The translations under genes and the position numbers were made by a program. The notes under the pieces are model-generated. The model saw nothing but the letters and a program-made list of their open reading frames with translations. It did no database searches and was not told where the DNA came from. From the NCBI GenBank assembly GCA_015680685.1, contig MNCI01007832.1:82660-146659 (forward strand): a stretch of DNA of 64,000 nucleotides, read 5' to 3'. This stretch comes from Gnetum montanum (Eukaryota; Streptophyta; Gnetopsida; Gnetales; Gnetaceae). Below, one piece after another: positions 11,288 through 23,960 of this stretch. How positions within the stretch are numbered: the first letter of the stretch is position 1; every line of letters starts with the position of its first letter.

Positions 11288-11575
11288 GTCATAGTTCATT
11301 GTTGAGAAGATCTGAGTTCACATATTCATTTCTATCTATGTTTTCATTCTAGATCTACAATTCCATTTCTATTTATGATCTCCTTTTTTGTTTACGTTTA
11401 CATTTTCATTTATGTTTCCATTGACACTTTCATAAGTCCTTGGGTGATTGGCCATACCCTCCAAGGTGCCTTGAATCTTTTTTTGTGGGGGTCCTTTAGA
11501 TTCAAGGCTAAAACTATTCCAGTGCCTAGGATTTTTGTGTTTTCATTCTAACAACTGATTTTTCTAGGTCCAATA

Positions 11576-12283
11576 GTTTTCTAGCACTAGAAGAAGGGCC
11601 TCTATCTAAATTCTTAGCCAAAAACCTTTTTCCAATTTTATAACCTATTAACATATTCTATTGAAACCAATGTTTTCTTCCCAAATACTTTCCCAAAGAC
11701 CCTAGCGTAGTTGTGGTAAGTGATTTTGGTGTTTCCACTATATTTTCACATCAATTGCTACATTCATTGGAATCAATGTAGTCTGCTTTTAAAATCCATT
11801 TCCATTCTAGAAATTCATTTCCATCTAGGAATCCATTTCCATTCTGGAAGCTCATTTCCATTTTGGAAACTATTTTCTGTCTGAAAATCCATTTCTATTT
11901 AAAATCCAATTTTTTTCAACAAGGAAAACCACTTTTCTAATCTCACCACTTAGTGTAGTTGGTATGGAATTTCCCTGTCTATTACACAGTACACAACGAT
12001 CTAGTGCATAGTATTTAATAGTAGCAATTTTTCCATTGCATTTTCATTTATAGCCAACTATGTTAGTGGATAATCCCACTAACTACATTTTTTAATAAAA
12101 GTAGTAAAAAATGCTATAACCACCTCTTTGACAACATTGTTCAACCAGTCCATCATTTTTCCATTTAACTTCACCAACAACGGATCTGGTTAGTAAGCCA
12201 TAAGAGTCTATGATCCTAAAGATCCCACAGTAGCTGAATGTAGGTAATCATTAAGCCTTAGGGGGAAAATACTAGATTTTTCA
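11576..12283 (+). other. Element A leader with possible primer-binding site
   Basis: Just after the LTR both elements share TTTTCT, a decayed GGCGCT-like block (AGCACT in A, TGGTGTT in B) and AGAAGAAGGGCCTC. Reading both together suggests an original TGGCGCT-type primer-binding site whose CpG has decayed, but the tRNA cannot be assigned. The rest is untranslated leader. It is about 600 bp shorter than B's leader, which has an internal duplication. Confidence 0.4.
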
Positions 12284-14720
12284 ATGATAAACGAAGATCA
12301 CTATAACTTTGTTTGTGTTGAAATTCAAGTTTGCTTGTTGATTCCAAGAATGGAAGTAGAAGTCAAACAGAAATATGAACATATCCATCATGATGGGATA
12401 GAATACATACCTTCCCCATATGATAAAATACCCCTGATGGAAACCTATGCTAGAATCCTATCTCAACTAATTGAGATTGATGAAGAGGATGGGAAGGCCA
12501 TCTTGAATGAGCAATGAGAAGAAGATGAGTTTGGAGCTAAGTTTGAACATGAGAATCTCAAGGAGGGCCTTTTCCAATAATCGACCCTCAAAGCCACACT
12601 ACATACCTCAACCCCTATCACCTCTTCCATGGGATAGATCTCTTACATCTCAATCCCTTTGTATCCAACCATGTTTGGGTCAATGCTAGTTATCATAATG
12701 TAACAAACACAATCAATACCTCATTCAACCACCTTTCACTTTTCCATCCCTTTTTCCACTTGATGGGGCTCACTGTGGGATCTTCAGTGATCCAAGGGTC
12801 CCATACCCCCTTCATACCCTTTTTTCCCTAGATATTAGTGGAAACCATTTTTTTCTTTGTTAAGCCTACCCATGACTATGATGAACCAAACTCTCTGCTT
12901 AATACCACAATTGATTATAAGGCCACAAATCTTCCAACTTACACTTCAACCTTTGATGCATACCCCACAACGCATAGGAGAACACCAAGGTTAGGATTAG
13001 GCTTTCCAAATGATCTAGGATGTAACTAAAGAGTTAAAAAGGCTCATGGTTTCTACATCCCAAATTGGAAAGATTATGGACTTCTATTAAGATGATCCCA
13101 TTAGTCCTATGGTCCCACCAATAACCCTTTTCCCTAGTGTCCCCATACCACAATTCACCAAGTACAATGGTGATGTTAATTCCAACTTCCATCTTATAAT
13201 CTTCCACTCTAAGTGCTTATTACTATAAGCTTGGCTGCAAATAATAATTAGAATTTTCCCTATGTCCCTTACGTGAAAATCTCTTGATTGGTACCATACC
13301 TTGATAAGAAGATCCATATCCTCCTTAGAAGAATTGATTTTTCAATTCATTAACCATTTTAAGTACAACTTGAAACCTAATACAATCCTTGACCAACTAA
13401 TGAAGGTCAAGGAAGGAGCCTTTGAACTAGTGCAAAAGTTCATCCAATGATGGAATGCTTTGCTAAACGAAATTCTAGAGCCAATAATAGAAATCCACCT
13501 TTTAGCTATTTTCAAAGGCATGGTTAACAACTTCTTAAGTTGAAATTGTACTACCTTGAAATCAAAAACATAGAGGATGCAATAGAATCCATCCATGACC
13601 CTACCAACATGGCGTACAAGAACCAACATACATGAAAGGACATGAAGAGGGAAAGGCAAAATAACATAGCAATAGCCACTATGGCAAAGGAAAATAAATC
13701 AATCATCCAAGGGCTAAGAATAAACAAACCCAAGGCCCCTACTAATAACAGTAACATACATTTAACATTTGANCAAGGCCCCTACTAATAACAGTAACAT
13801 ACATTTAACATTTGAGGCCTCTACATCAACTACTTCAAGGCCTAACTTTGAATGAAAAGACTAGTTAAAGTACACAAGGCTACTCTTAAAGGCATCAAAA
13901 CTATTAGACCAACTATTAAAGAGTGGGAGGATACAATATAAGAAAATAACCAAAAATTCCCAAAATAGGCATGAGAGGCTAGGTGAGATAGCCAAAGACC
14001 CTACTCAAGCAACCAAAGATGACCCTCTAGTGCTAAGTATTTTAAGCTTGATCATTTTTGTTACTATCATCAATTGCTAGGTCATGGCACTAACTTTTGC
14101 CATGTGCTAAAAGATAACTTGCAAAAGATGATAGATAAGGGTGAATTAGTGCTTTATGCATCCAACCTAGTTAGGCCTCAAAACCAATCAATGCATGTAT
14201 ATAAATATCCATTAAACACTAACAATAACCTATATACCATAGTGACATTCAATGCTAACCATGACCCAAGGCCTACAAGGGTACCTCCTCACAATGAAAG
14301 GGGTCCTTCAACTTCCACTGGTTCAAGGACTGCCTTTGTTGTAAGGATCCCATCACCAACACTCACTAGAGATCCTTTTTTTATCAGAGTGCCTCACCCT
14401 CCCATTATAATTGAATCCACCCATGCAACAAAATAATGGCCCCTCATGGTGGTTATTACAATGAATTCTTTCTCCCAACCAACCAATAATAACAAAATGT
14501 CACCTACACAGAAGCCTAAAAATAAGAACAATAAGAAAGCCAAGACATCAATGGAAATGGACTTGTTAAAGCCCACTTCTATCTCATCTATACCCATGAC
14601 ATTTACAATCAAGGCTGCTTCAACTAGTAAACCATGGGAGGACATTAAACTCCAAGGGAAAGGAAAAGAGAAGAAGCTACAACAACTCAAACATAAAGTC
14701 CACATTTTGGGTGCATGAAG
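12284..14720 (+). pseudogene. gag: Element A gag (pseudogene)
   Basis: The N-terminal part is open from 12284 for 77 codons, with the block YIPSPYDKIPLMETYARILSQ also present in B. The retrotransposon gag domain follows at about 13100-13600, with PIPQFTKYNG, LDWYH, SISSLEELI.QF, YNLKP and WNALLNEILEP, and then a nucleocapsid-type segment at about 14040-14160 (FKLDHFCYYHQL, then LKDNLQKMIDKGELVLYASN). In Tat-lineage elements this order is gag domain then a CCHC-like YCHYH...GH motif. Several frameshifts and stops break it. A spurious 42-bp repeat around the N at 13773 also shifts the frame and is an assembly effect. Confidence 0.75.
13731..13815. repeat. 42-bp direct repeat around an N (assembly join)
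   Basis: 13731-13772 and 13774-13815 are identical and separated only by the N at 13773, inside gag of element A. This is unmerged contig overlap rather than a biological duplication. Confidence 0.85.
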
Positions 14721-14759
14721 GAAGTTAGAAATAGTAAGAAAAAAAACCTATGGCTAATA

Positions 14760-15670
14760 ACAAAGAATTCCTAAATGCGATGAAACTAGTTAGATAGTTG
14801 CTGAAACAAAAGAATACAATCCTTAGCCTATACGACCTAGTCATGACTTTTGCTGCACACCGAGAAGCATTAGCTAAGATGTTGATCTCCATCCCTATTA
14901 GCAAGAACATCCCCACTAATGAGAAATCCATCCATGTAGTGATGGTACTATCTTCACCTAAGAAAAAGAAGTTAACATCACTACTATTTTGTGACAACAA
15001 AATCAAAACTAGTTCCCAAAATAGAGAGGTGATCATGGATACCCTCTTTATAATGATGTAGGTTAAATAATACAAAGTGCATAGAGTGCACATAAACAAT
15101 GGATCCACAATGAATGTCATCCCCTATACCATAGTTAAGCATTTAGGCCTAATGGAACATATACAAAACACATTAACTTGAGCTCTCAAGTCCTTCAATG
15201 GATCATGAGTTGAGCTCAAGGGGTCTATCTTCTTATACTTTGTGATAGGAGAGCAATTCCTCACAATTACAAATTTTTTGGTGATGGATGAACCATCAAA
15301 ATTCAACCTTATCCTAAGAAGGCCTTGGCTAGCTCAATTATGAGCTATTTCTTCATCCATCCATCAAGAAATTCACCTACCTTACTTAGGATATGAGAAC
15401 ACCATTCATGGTGATAGTGCGATTTCCCTAGCAATTAATAACATAGACATAGAGTAAGGGTTAGAAGTGGAGTTTTAGGAAGAAACTCCCAGCCACAAAG
15501 TTAAGAAACTCAATAGAGTGGAGAAGGCAAAAAACAAAAATGATGGATTAAGGGATAGGCTATGAGGAGAGCTCATGTTTAACATCATCAACAAAGGATA
15601 TAGGAATATAAACTTATGCAAAACAAACCATACAGATTTCCTAATATCTCAAAAATTATGAAACATTTGT
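14760..15670 (+). pseudogene. pro: Element A protease (pseudogene)
   Basis: A retropepsin-like domain lies at about 15060-15420. VHINNGSTMNVIPY stands where the active-site D(S/T)G.. motif is expected, followed by HLGL, ALKSFNGS, IGEQFL, LVMD, and LILRRPWLAQL, which matches the LLGRPW block near the end of plant gypsy proteases. The catalytic aspartate is replaced by asparagine, so this copy cannot be active. The frame is broken upstream by stops. After the protease, protein-like reading continues to a word NICTSD at about 15665-15680, where both A and B lose coding character. Confidence 0.7.
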
Positions 15671-15674
15671 ACAA

Positions 15675-15685
15675 GTGATGTATGC
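15675..15685 (+). other. Candidate splice donor ending gag-pro of A
   Basis: Coding character ends at ACAAGTGATGTATGCC in A and at ACAAGTGAAGTAACC in B (24813-24827). Either GTGATG/GTGAAG or GTATGC/GTAACC could be the 5' splice site of an intron that ends at the AG before RT (45867-45868 in A, 34562-34563 in B). In Ogre elements an intron at this protease-RT position is established; here it is inferred from position only. Confidence 0.35.
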
Positions 15686-15980
15686 CTCTGATCCTCCTCC
15701 TACCTTATGCACTTATATTCATGTAACCATATGTACTTATAGCATTTTAGCCTACATTACATTTTAGCTATATCTACCATTTCATTTACTTTATGTTAAA
15801 CTTAAATTTGCATCTAGCCTAAGAGTTCACTTTTTTTTGTCTTTTTAGTTATTAAATCCTTTTCTTTTTCTTATAGCATGATAAATGCAAAAACCTCATA
15901 AAAACTTTAAAACTAGAAAATCCATAAAAAATTTTAAAATAAAAAATATACAAAAAAATATGTGCAAGATGTAGGGTCAA

Positions 15981-16066
15981 CCATGGCGTAAAACTAGAAA
16001 ATTGCATGGCCCGCTAAGGGCTAAAACTAGCAAATATCCCATGGCTTTTTATGGCCTAAAATTGGT
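15981..16066. repeat. GGCC palindrome repeats, left flank of cassette in A
   Basis: Two decayed copies of CATGGCCTACTAAGGCC followed by TAAAACTAGCA lie here. Copies recur in A at 45214-45255 and 45535-45600, and in B at 25055-25165, 33940-33975 and 34225-34330, that is, on both sides of the antisense gene and array in each element. The core GGCCTANTAAGGCC is palindromic. Confidence 0.6.
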
Positions 16067-16423
16067 TAAAAAAAACACTCTTAAGTTATTTCTATTTCAG
16101 TCTATAGCCTTATTACCTAGCCATTTCAACATTTGTTATTACATTATAACCATATGAGTTAGCCAACATGGCCTTAAATCATAATTATAACATAAAATCA
16201 TAAGACCATAATAAAAGCATAATTCTAGAACAATATAATCAAAACTGAAACATAAACTTAAAATTAAAGCATCTACAACATAAATGCCATAGCCACGTAG
16301 TGTGGTAAAATGGTTAAACATAAAACCATTCACAATAGAAACATTCGCTAACACTATCCATAATATCAACATCAACATCAAATGTTAGTAACAAGAATGA
16401 CTAAAAATAGATAACTAATGGTA

Positions 16424-18788
16424 CTAGGGGGCTTCTAGAGGAGGAGGTGGAGGATCATTTCCACCCTCACTGCTAGGGCCATCACTATTGTCTAGTGTCT
16501 GTAACATGATAACACAAGACCAATTAGTAATCAACACACAACAAAATGAAGTTAAAACATAAATATGTAACCAAAAATATATAAACTACGTATCTAGCAA
16601 CATAGTAAACCAATCTAAACTAAAATAAAACATAACAACTCTAAAATAAACAAACCTGAAAGGGCTCTAGAGTAGCATATTTCATGGGAAAAGTCTAAAG
16701 ACTAACCTCTAGATGATGGAGGAGCTAGTCTTTAGTCATGTTATCTTAGTCTATGTTCCCAAGATTAACACCCATAAGGATGTTGTTCTCATTGATGTCG
16801 CTTGATGTAGGTGGCTCATGTGAGAAGGTGGTAGTGGTTACCTCCCCTAAAGTAGTTGTCATCTAATAGGCAAGGGAGTTAGCCAGAACCACATTTTCTG
16901 TAAACAACTTGTAGACTTCCTCTACATTGATCCACTTCATAAATAATTCCAACCAACATTTTTCAGTGGACTCATGCTGTATCCATTTGAGGTAGGCATC
17001 TTGCTCAACCGTGTACTATTTTTGTGATCTGTTTACGCTCAACTCCACTCAAGGATCCAAACATAATACTCCTTCCATTCACCTACATTGTAATTCAACA
17101 AGGCCAACTTCTATTCAACCACCTCTCTAGTAAAGGAAACCTTGCAATGAATAGCATTCTAGGAGTGGACCCAAGTTATTTTCTTGGTGTGCAATCCCTA
17201 TTGGTCACATAGGCCTCCACAAACTCCTTGCAATCCCAAAGAATCATCACCTCCTTCATCAGCTTCTTGTTGTCCCTCTTTAATGTTAGAACTTATTCTC
17301 ATAGGAACTCATTAGAGTGTCTACATTTCCATAAAGATTTTACACATGAGTGCACATCTAGTGGCACTCTCATAAAACTTACATGGAACATTTTTTACAT
17401 AAGAAGGTAGGGTAGGCAATGCATCAATCTCTATATCCCAGTTAGGATCCAATTTTAGCTTAGGCATTGTAATTAACATAACAAACAAGAAATTAGACAC
17501 ATAGAACTACAAAAAACTGAAAAAAAAATAACAAATGCTACATAACCATAGAAATCATAACCCATGGTCTCATGAAAAATGTGGAGGTGGAAGCATTAGC
17601 CCAATGCTCTAGAGCTATAACAAACATAATAAGTAATCAACAACTATGACCAAGGCTAAACGTGAAACAACACATAAAGCCAAAAATCATAAGTACCTAA
17701 AAGACCCTTTGGTGTGATGGTAGGAGTTTTACCTGGGTGTGAATCCTCAAACAAGGGATTAAAGTTATCCAATGAAGGATGAGATAGACCCTCATCATGA
17801 TGTTGCAAAGCTTCCTCTTCTTAACGCCTTGTTTTACTTTAGCTACTACCTTTACTGCTATGGCAACTTGTTCTTGTTGCTTTTCTGCAAGAATAACAAT
17901 TGTAAAACATAGAACAATTTAACACATTTTACGTAATATCAAAGCCATAACTCAAACATATTATTCAAAATCATAACTTCAAGACAAAAAAATAATAAAA
18001 TAAATAGAACATACCTTTAACTCCATCAAGTACTTGGTTAAGCTTGATAATCAATCTTTTCTTCAAGGGCTCCTCTAATAGTGATGTTATCTCATAAACC
18101 AAAGGCCTCTTTAATTTTTCTTTAGCTAAACCCTCAACTTCAATAGGTAACTTCTTGCACTTTTCCATGTTTTCTTGCTCAACATGGGGTTCTCTCCCAA
18201 AGCTTTTAGGAGATGCATAACAAGCACCACCAAATCTCTTGGTGGTGATAGACAGTGATTTGCCCACATCCTCTGGTGGGTCCTGGGACTACATAATTGG
18301 AAAGAGGTGCCTTACCCAAGGCCTAGTAAGCTAGGATGGGTCTTGAGTAGCCCATCACACATCCTTCCTTACTACAAGGAATTCCACAAATCTCTGTAAG
18401 TAATCTACAAAAAAGGATGAAATCCACATGGCAATTCATTATGAGATTTTTTCAAAGCTTTAAGATGTCTCCATGCAGCCTAATTAAATTGGGCATCCTC
18501 AATAAGGACCTTTTTCATGGTTCATTCTTATTCAATGTCCATTATCTTCCCCTGTGAGAGTAACTTAGGAAAAGCATAGGATTGAAATAAGGGATACATC
18601 TCTCTAGCCTCTAAAACCTACAACTAGCTTAGAGAGAACCCCTTAGTATCATGACATGTGTTTAACCACTTCTTCACTTGGTCTTAGTGGTCCACCTCAT
18701 TCATTTCCTTGTTGACAATCATTGTGCCCTAATTAAGGACACCAAAGAAATCACAAAATGTGTATTCAGTAACATCTAAAGTTATAGT
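16424..18788 (-). pseudogene. Antisense gene of element A, 3' part (exons 4b-7)
   Basis: This is the downstream half of a spliced gene opposite to gag-pol, split by the insertion of B. Exon 4b is 18015-18788 (donor AAAG|GTATGT), exon 5 is 17733-17884 (acceptor TTCTTGCAG, donor CCCAG|GTAAAA), exon 6 about 16656-17466 (donor TTTCAG|GTTTG; its acceptor AG has become AA), exon 7 is 16424-16498 (acceptor GTTACAG, stop TAG). Exon 7 is exactly 75 nt, fully open, and encodes an acidic proline-rich tail ending NDPPPPPLEAP. Exon 6 reads as a charged, probably helical protein with HSNEFL and AYLKWIQHES blocks. Exon 4 includes SLSITTK and AKEKLKRP, both shared with B. Several stops mark it as a pseudogene. 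I do not recognise the family. Confidence 0.75.
18784..18788. repeat. Left target-site duplication of element B (ATAGT)
   Basis: ATAGT precedes the TG start of B's 5' LTR; ACAAT follows its 3' LTR at 39783-39787. The two differ only by two transitions. Removing B and one copy gives ...GTTATAGTCACACC..., which aligns base for base with the uninterrupted homologous exon in B near 27870 (GTTAACCTTCACACC). Confidence 0.75.
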
Positions 18789-20051
18789 TGAAACACCACA
18801 AAAATCTACATGTTATAGCCCATTTTCATGATGTAGCTTTCACCCCATGAAACTCGAGGCAAAACATCATTGTAAACATGAATATTGTAATCCATAGAGA
18901 TCAATTTCACATACTTTATACTTTTTGAGCTAAAAAAATACCTCATGAATGGTCAAAGCCTCATTGCCCAAGTGAAAAAATCACCTAGTGTCTATATTTA
19001 AGCTTGGTGTGGTTAAAAATGCCTTTTGTAATGTCAAAAATGGTAATTTAATGAGTTTTATTGGTGGTATACATTTTTCTATACTAGAAAAATTTGTAAG
19101 GGGGTAGATCTCATCTACCCNAACCCTCCAAATTTGGGCACCCATCTCACTTGAACGAGGTAGACATTTGTAGCAATTTGGCAACCAATTTGCAGTCATT
19201 GTGCAGTCATATTATAGTCAAATGATAGACATTTTGCAACCCCATTCATGAACTAATACCTATAAAAATTAGCCTCCAACACCATTTAGAGGTTCCATAA
19301 TCTTTAAAAAATTTAGCAATTTTTTGACACAGTTCACCAACTCTTGGCATACATACACTTTTGCATACAAATTGTTCACAATTCCACACTTGGGCATTCT
19401 CAAGAACTTGAGAGATTTTACACATTTCCACACTTGTATTCTATTGAACCTAGCATGGAAATAATGTGACTTTGTAATGTTGTAATCCCCTTTTGGGATT
19501 TTTGAATTTTCATGCTCCACACTGCACTCCTAGGATTCCCAACTCCTAGCATAGAGCATTTGGAAAACTTATATTTTTTACGCTTCTCAACCCCCACCAT
19601 AGCTAACATTACAGATTTGAGATTGCAACATCAGAGATTTGATAACATTGGAAGTGGCAGGAAATCTAGATCGCGGAGTTGACTACATCAACTTCAATGG
19701 ACCTTGAACCCCTGTCCAAGTGAACCCTCCTACTACCCATTCAGGCAACATTTGTGTGCATTTCTCTAACTTATTCTTTATATTTTCTCAATAATTTTTT
19801 ATGTTTTGGATATTGTGTGCAAGATTTATTTATTTATTTATTGTGCATTATTCAAATTTGTTACTATTTTTTACATTTCATTTCCTTATGATGTTTTGCA
19901 CATCCCCCAAGTCCCTAGTTGATCTATCAAATTGGCTAGGGTACCTTAGATCCTACATTTTTGTGGAGGCCCTAGGGATCTAAATTTGAGGACCGCTATG
20001 CATCAAATCTATCAGTCTTCATTCTAGTGATTGACTTTTCTAGTTACAATA
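18789..20051 (+). mobile_element. Element B (inner Tat-like), 5' LTR
   Basis: The 1263-bp LTR starts TGAAACACCACAAAA and ends ACAATA (the CA end mutated to TA, as in A's 5' LTR). It aligns with 38295-39782; over a ~170-bp stretch beginning about 50 bp in I count about 28 differences. It is ~225 bp shorter than its partner, and the missing part lies exactly at the N at 19121 in U3, where the 3' LTR has a run of CTAGCATGGAA-type repeats. The shortfall is therefore probably an assembly gap. TATAAAAA is at 19261-19268. Confidence 0.9.
19261..19268 (+). promoter_or_regulatory. TATA box in B 5' LTR
   Basis: CCTATAAAAATTA context; the 3' LTR has CCTATAAAAACT at 39029-39040. Confidence 0.6.
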
Positions 20052-21360
20052 GTTTTCTTGGTGTTAGAAGAAGGGCCTCCACCCAATTTCTATACCAAAA
20101 TCTATTAGCCATATTGCCAACATTGTCTCTTAGTAGTAAATTTGCATTTTTGCAGCCAAGACCTTGTAAATCCAACGTTGTCCTTACCCCCCTACAATAG
20201 AAACCTCAACATGGAAGTTGTAAATAGTTTGGATGCTAAAATTTCACATCTGCTATGAATCTTCAAAACAAAACCAATGTAGAAGCCTTAACAATGATTT
20301 AATTTTTGCTACCATATTTTTTGCTACAAAACCAACATTGGTTACCACACCAACCAAACCTACCTTCCCCCTTTTTATGGTAAAAGTTGACAACTTACCA
20401 AAATAGTTTTTGGAAACTACCAGGTTTCCATTCTGGCCTTCAAAATTTTCACAATCTCTCTAATATTGAAATAGGAGTGAGATTCCCATTATCTCATCCC
20501 CATTCTTTTTTTCCCCACTGCCATACCCAAGGTGGAAGTAATTAGAAGGCCAGTGTGGGAGAGGCTTAACACCAATCTCACTAAAGCCAACATTGTATGT
20601 TTAAAGCTTTTTTTCCATATTTTTGTAGCCAAAACTCCCTCCCCTTTGCCCCCCTGACCAAAGCTGCAGTGTGGAAGTTACAGTTGTTGGTTGGTGGTTT
20701 TTCATAGCATCTGCTATGAATTTTTTAGCTCCAAAGCCAATGTTGAAACCTTTTCCCTTTTCTTTTTGCTTCCAATTTCAATATTTTTTATCTTCTAAAT
20801 TTGATGGTGTAGCCCTTCCAAAAATTACCAAACTTCCAGAAGTTAGCTTCTCCTTCATTTTTCCAAGTTGCAAAAGCTTTCCAAGACTAGTTTTTTGTGG
20901 AAAAAAGCCAAAACTTTCCAATTTGGTTGTTAGACTTTCCCCCATCAATGTTGGAATAGAAGGGGTGAGATTTACATTATCTCATCCCCCTTATTTCTCT
21001 TCCCCCTACCATACCTAGTGTAGAGGTAGTTGGGAGGGCAACTTAGGTGAGGCTTGATACCAACGTTTTTAGTTTTCTATTTTTGGTAAAGGGGTTAAAC
21101 CCCCTTAGCCCCACACTAGTGCCTATCTCTCTTTCTCTCTCTCCCCTCCCCCCCTAAACCCCACCCCTCCCTCACTTACTTTATTGTTGGCTATTTCTAT
21201 TTTCATTAAAATTTTTAGAATTCCATTAGTTGGAATTTACTTCTATTTCATCATTTATAGCCTATTTTAAGCCATTCTCAACACTATAGCCATGTCTTTC
21301 CACTAGTCCTCAAAATTTCCCCTCATCCTCCAACAAAACCCTACCATCATCAAATGTAGG
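20052..21360 (+). other. Element B leader
   Basis: It opens with GTTTTCTTGG and AGAAGAAGGGCCTCC, homologous to the leader of A and the likely site of primer binding. The remainder is pyrimidine-rich untranslated sequence that contains a degenerate internal duplication (20180-21080). No gene is seen; an open frame at 20671-21018 lies inside that duplication and is not supported by A. Confidence 0.55.
20180..21080. repeat. Degenerate tandem duplication, ~460-490 bp, in B leader
   Basis: Ordered words recur with an offset of 461 to 488 bp: TGCTATGAAT at 20251 and 20712, then ATTATCTCATCCCC at 20488 and 20976, then CATACC...GTGTGG/GTGTAG with GGAAGTA/GAGGTAG, and GAGGCTT. Element A lacks the duplication, which accounts for most of the difference in leader length. 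Confidence 0.6.
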
Positions 21361-23960
21361 CTATCGTTAAGGGTGAGAGGAGAGAATCACTCCAATAAAG
21401 ACTGTTATTACTACATTTGCACCAAAATGTAGCCTAGCCTCATGATTCCATGTGTGAGTGTAGAGGCAAAAAGGAAATTTGAGCTCTTACATTGGGATTG
21501 GAAAGAGTATGTCCCTTCCCCATATGACCAAATACCTCTAATCAATGTCTATGCTAGTATCTTGACTTAGTTAATTGTGATGGAAGAGGAAGATGACAAG
21601 CATAGCTTAGAAGAAAAATAAGAGGATGAGGATGAATTTAGAGTAAAATTTAACCCCAAAAACATCCTAGGAGGATTGTTCCAATAAACATCCCCAAAGG
21701 TCACATCACCTTCCTCTAATGCTTTTGTTTTCTGTAAGGGCATGGTGCCACCATCTTCCACTCCTTCCTATCCTACCATGGTTGGTTCCACACTAGTCAT
21801 AGCTACACATAAAACTCAATCAACATCATAGCCAACAACCCATAACACATCTATGCCATTTTCCATACAAGCACAATCTATGCAATCATCAACTATGGTT
21901 TTTACCACTACAAACCCATTAACTACCAATGTGGGAGCTATCATGGAACCCCAAGATCCTCAAGGTTCACACATCATATTTATCCCATTTGTGCCTTAGG
22001 TATTGGAAACAACATCCTTTTCTTTGTTTGGCCCATAATTCACAACCATAACACAACCACTTTCTTCTATCTTACAACCCATAGCAAGGCCACAGGCCTT
22101 ACAACAAATGTGATAATCCTATGTACAAACCCCACAACTAATATGGCCATCACATGGCCTAGATCAAGCCTTCTAGATGATACAAGACTTGATGGAGGAA
22201 TTGAAAAGGCTTAAGACCTCTCCCTTATAGACTATCAAGATTATGGACTTCTGCCGAGATGATCCCATAAGTCCTATAGTCCCACCCTTGACACTTCCTC
22301 CTAGTGCTCCTATTCCCCAATTTAGCAAATACAACAAATTTGGTGATCCCAATGCTTACCTTATTACCTTTTGATCAAAATTCTTACTCTTATAGTGATG
22401 GCCTCATATCATCATGAGGATTTTCCATATGTCCTTGATTGAGAAGGCACTTGATTGGTACCATGCATTACCTAGAGGATCCATATCCTCTTTGGAGGAC
22501 TTAATAGCCCAATTTGTTAACTATTTCAAGTATAACTTGAAGCTTGACACCACACTAGATCATTCATGAAGATCAAGTAGGGACCCTTTGAGCCCATGCA
22601 AAAATTCATTTAATGGTGGAATGGACTGCTAAATGAAATACTAGAGCCTATAGCCAAAGCCCACTTGTTAGCCATATTTAAGGGAGTAGTTAATGAATTC
22701 ATCAAGTCCAAGCTCTACCACCTTGACCCACTATCCCTCAGCTAGGAATTTTCTCAAACTAAATATATAGAAGATGTTGTAGAGGCCAATCACAATCCAA
22801 CCTACATAGCATACAAAAATTAACATACATGGAGAAAAACAAACAAAACAATACAACCATAGTAACTTTAACCAAAGAAACAATGATCATAAGCTAGGGG
22901 CCAAAGGCCAACCAACCCAAGGCCCCCACTAATAACCATAATAACCAACACTTAACCTCTAAGTTTGCTCCATCAACAATAACAAGACCTAACTTTGAAA
23001 AAAAGGAAAAATCCAAATATACTATCTTAGCTATGAAACCATCCATGTTACTAGACCAACTATTAAGGAGTGGACACATGCAACATAAAACAAATGACTA
23101 AAGCCACTCAAAAGAAACATGAGAGGTTATGCAAAATATCCAAAGGCCCCACTTGGGCAATAAAGGATCATCCCCAACTATCTAACTACTTCAAATTAGA
23201 TCATTTCTACCATTATCACCAACTATCAAATCATGACATATACTTCTACCTCACACTAAAGGATGACCTACATAGGATGATAGATAGGGAGGAGTAAGTC
23301 TTGGATGCTTCCAACCTAATTTAGCCACAAAACCAATCAATGAAAGTCTACAAATACCCATTGAATGCTAATGATAACTTTTATGTTATTTCAACATTCA
23401 ACATTGATGATGATTAGAGACCTACAAGAGAGCCATTGATGATTCAAGTACCCCTCTATGATGAAAGGACTTCTTCAGCTTCCCACAACTCAAGATCCTC
23501 CTTAGTTATAAAAGTACCATCACAAGTGCCTCTAAGAAAACCTTTTTTCATCAAGGTACCTCAACCTAACATAACACAACTAGCCATAGCCCAAAAAACT
23601 ATGCAACGATCACCTATGGTGGCCAATGCTATTTCCTCTTCTCACAACCAAGGATGACAAGGATGACAAGCATATAGAGGCACGAAAGGAAGTGGCTCAC
23701 CAAAGCCCACTCCAATTTTGGCTATACCCATAACTATTTCTGCCCAACCCACTCCAACCAAAAAGCACAAGAGGACAACAAATCCCATAACTAGAATAAT
23801 GAGGAGAAGCCTTAACAACCACAACCTAAATTCAAAGTTTGCATTTTTGGGTGCATGGAGGAAGTGAAGCACAATTGGGGTGACAAGCCCATGAACAATG
23901 ATAAAAACTTCTTGAGTATAATGGAACAAGTCAAGAAATCCTACAAGTAAAAGAATAAAA
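21361..23960 (+). pseudogene. gag: Element B gag (pseudogene)
   Basis: The order is the same as in A. The N-terminal block EYVPSPYDQIPLINVYASIL lies near 21510. The retrotransposon gag domain at about 22230-22800 shows PIPQFSKYN, FGDPNAYLITF, LDWYHALPRGSISSLEDLI, FVNYFKYNLKLD and LYHLD. The nucleocapsid-type segment at about 23180-23300 has FKLDHFYHYHQLSNHD then LKDDLHRMIDREE. Downstream VLDASNL, PQNQSMKVYKYPL and a proline-rich stretch lead toward the protease. Stops and shifts interrupt it, but it is somewhat better preserved than in A. Confidence 0.8.

Larger units (their letters stand above)
10151..11575 (+). mobile_element. Element A (outer Tat-like), 5' LTR
   Basis: The 1425-bp LTR starts TGAAATACCACCAAG and ends TCCAATA, where the expected CA end has become TA. 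It aligns along its length with 50327-51792; by hand the first ~98 bp differ at about 12 positions. U3 contains repeated words of the ACTACACTAG / TAGTGTAG type, also found in A's internal array (42.9-45.1 kb). A TATA box lies at 10900-10906 and an AATAAA signal at 11282-11287, so R and U5 occupy the last ~300 bp. Confidence 0.9.

Noticed and set aside
14394-15120. Minus-strand frames rich in hydrophobic residues opposite gag and protease of A
   Set aside because: The plus strand carries gag and protease words here; the minus-strand hydrophobicity is what the complement of K/N-rich codons produces.
16424-18788. Antisense exons considered as remains of an independent DNA transposon inserted in A
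   Set aside because: The same block lies at the same place in B, without terminal inverted repeats or target duplications around it, so it was already part of the family before A and B inserted.
20671-21018. 115-codon frame in the leader of element B
   Set aside because: It lies inside a degenerate leader duplication, has no counterpart in element A, and is phenylalanine/serine-rich from a T/C-rich background.
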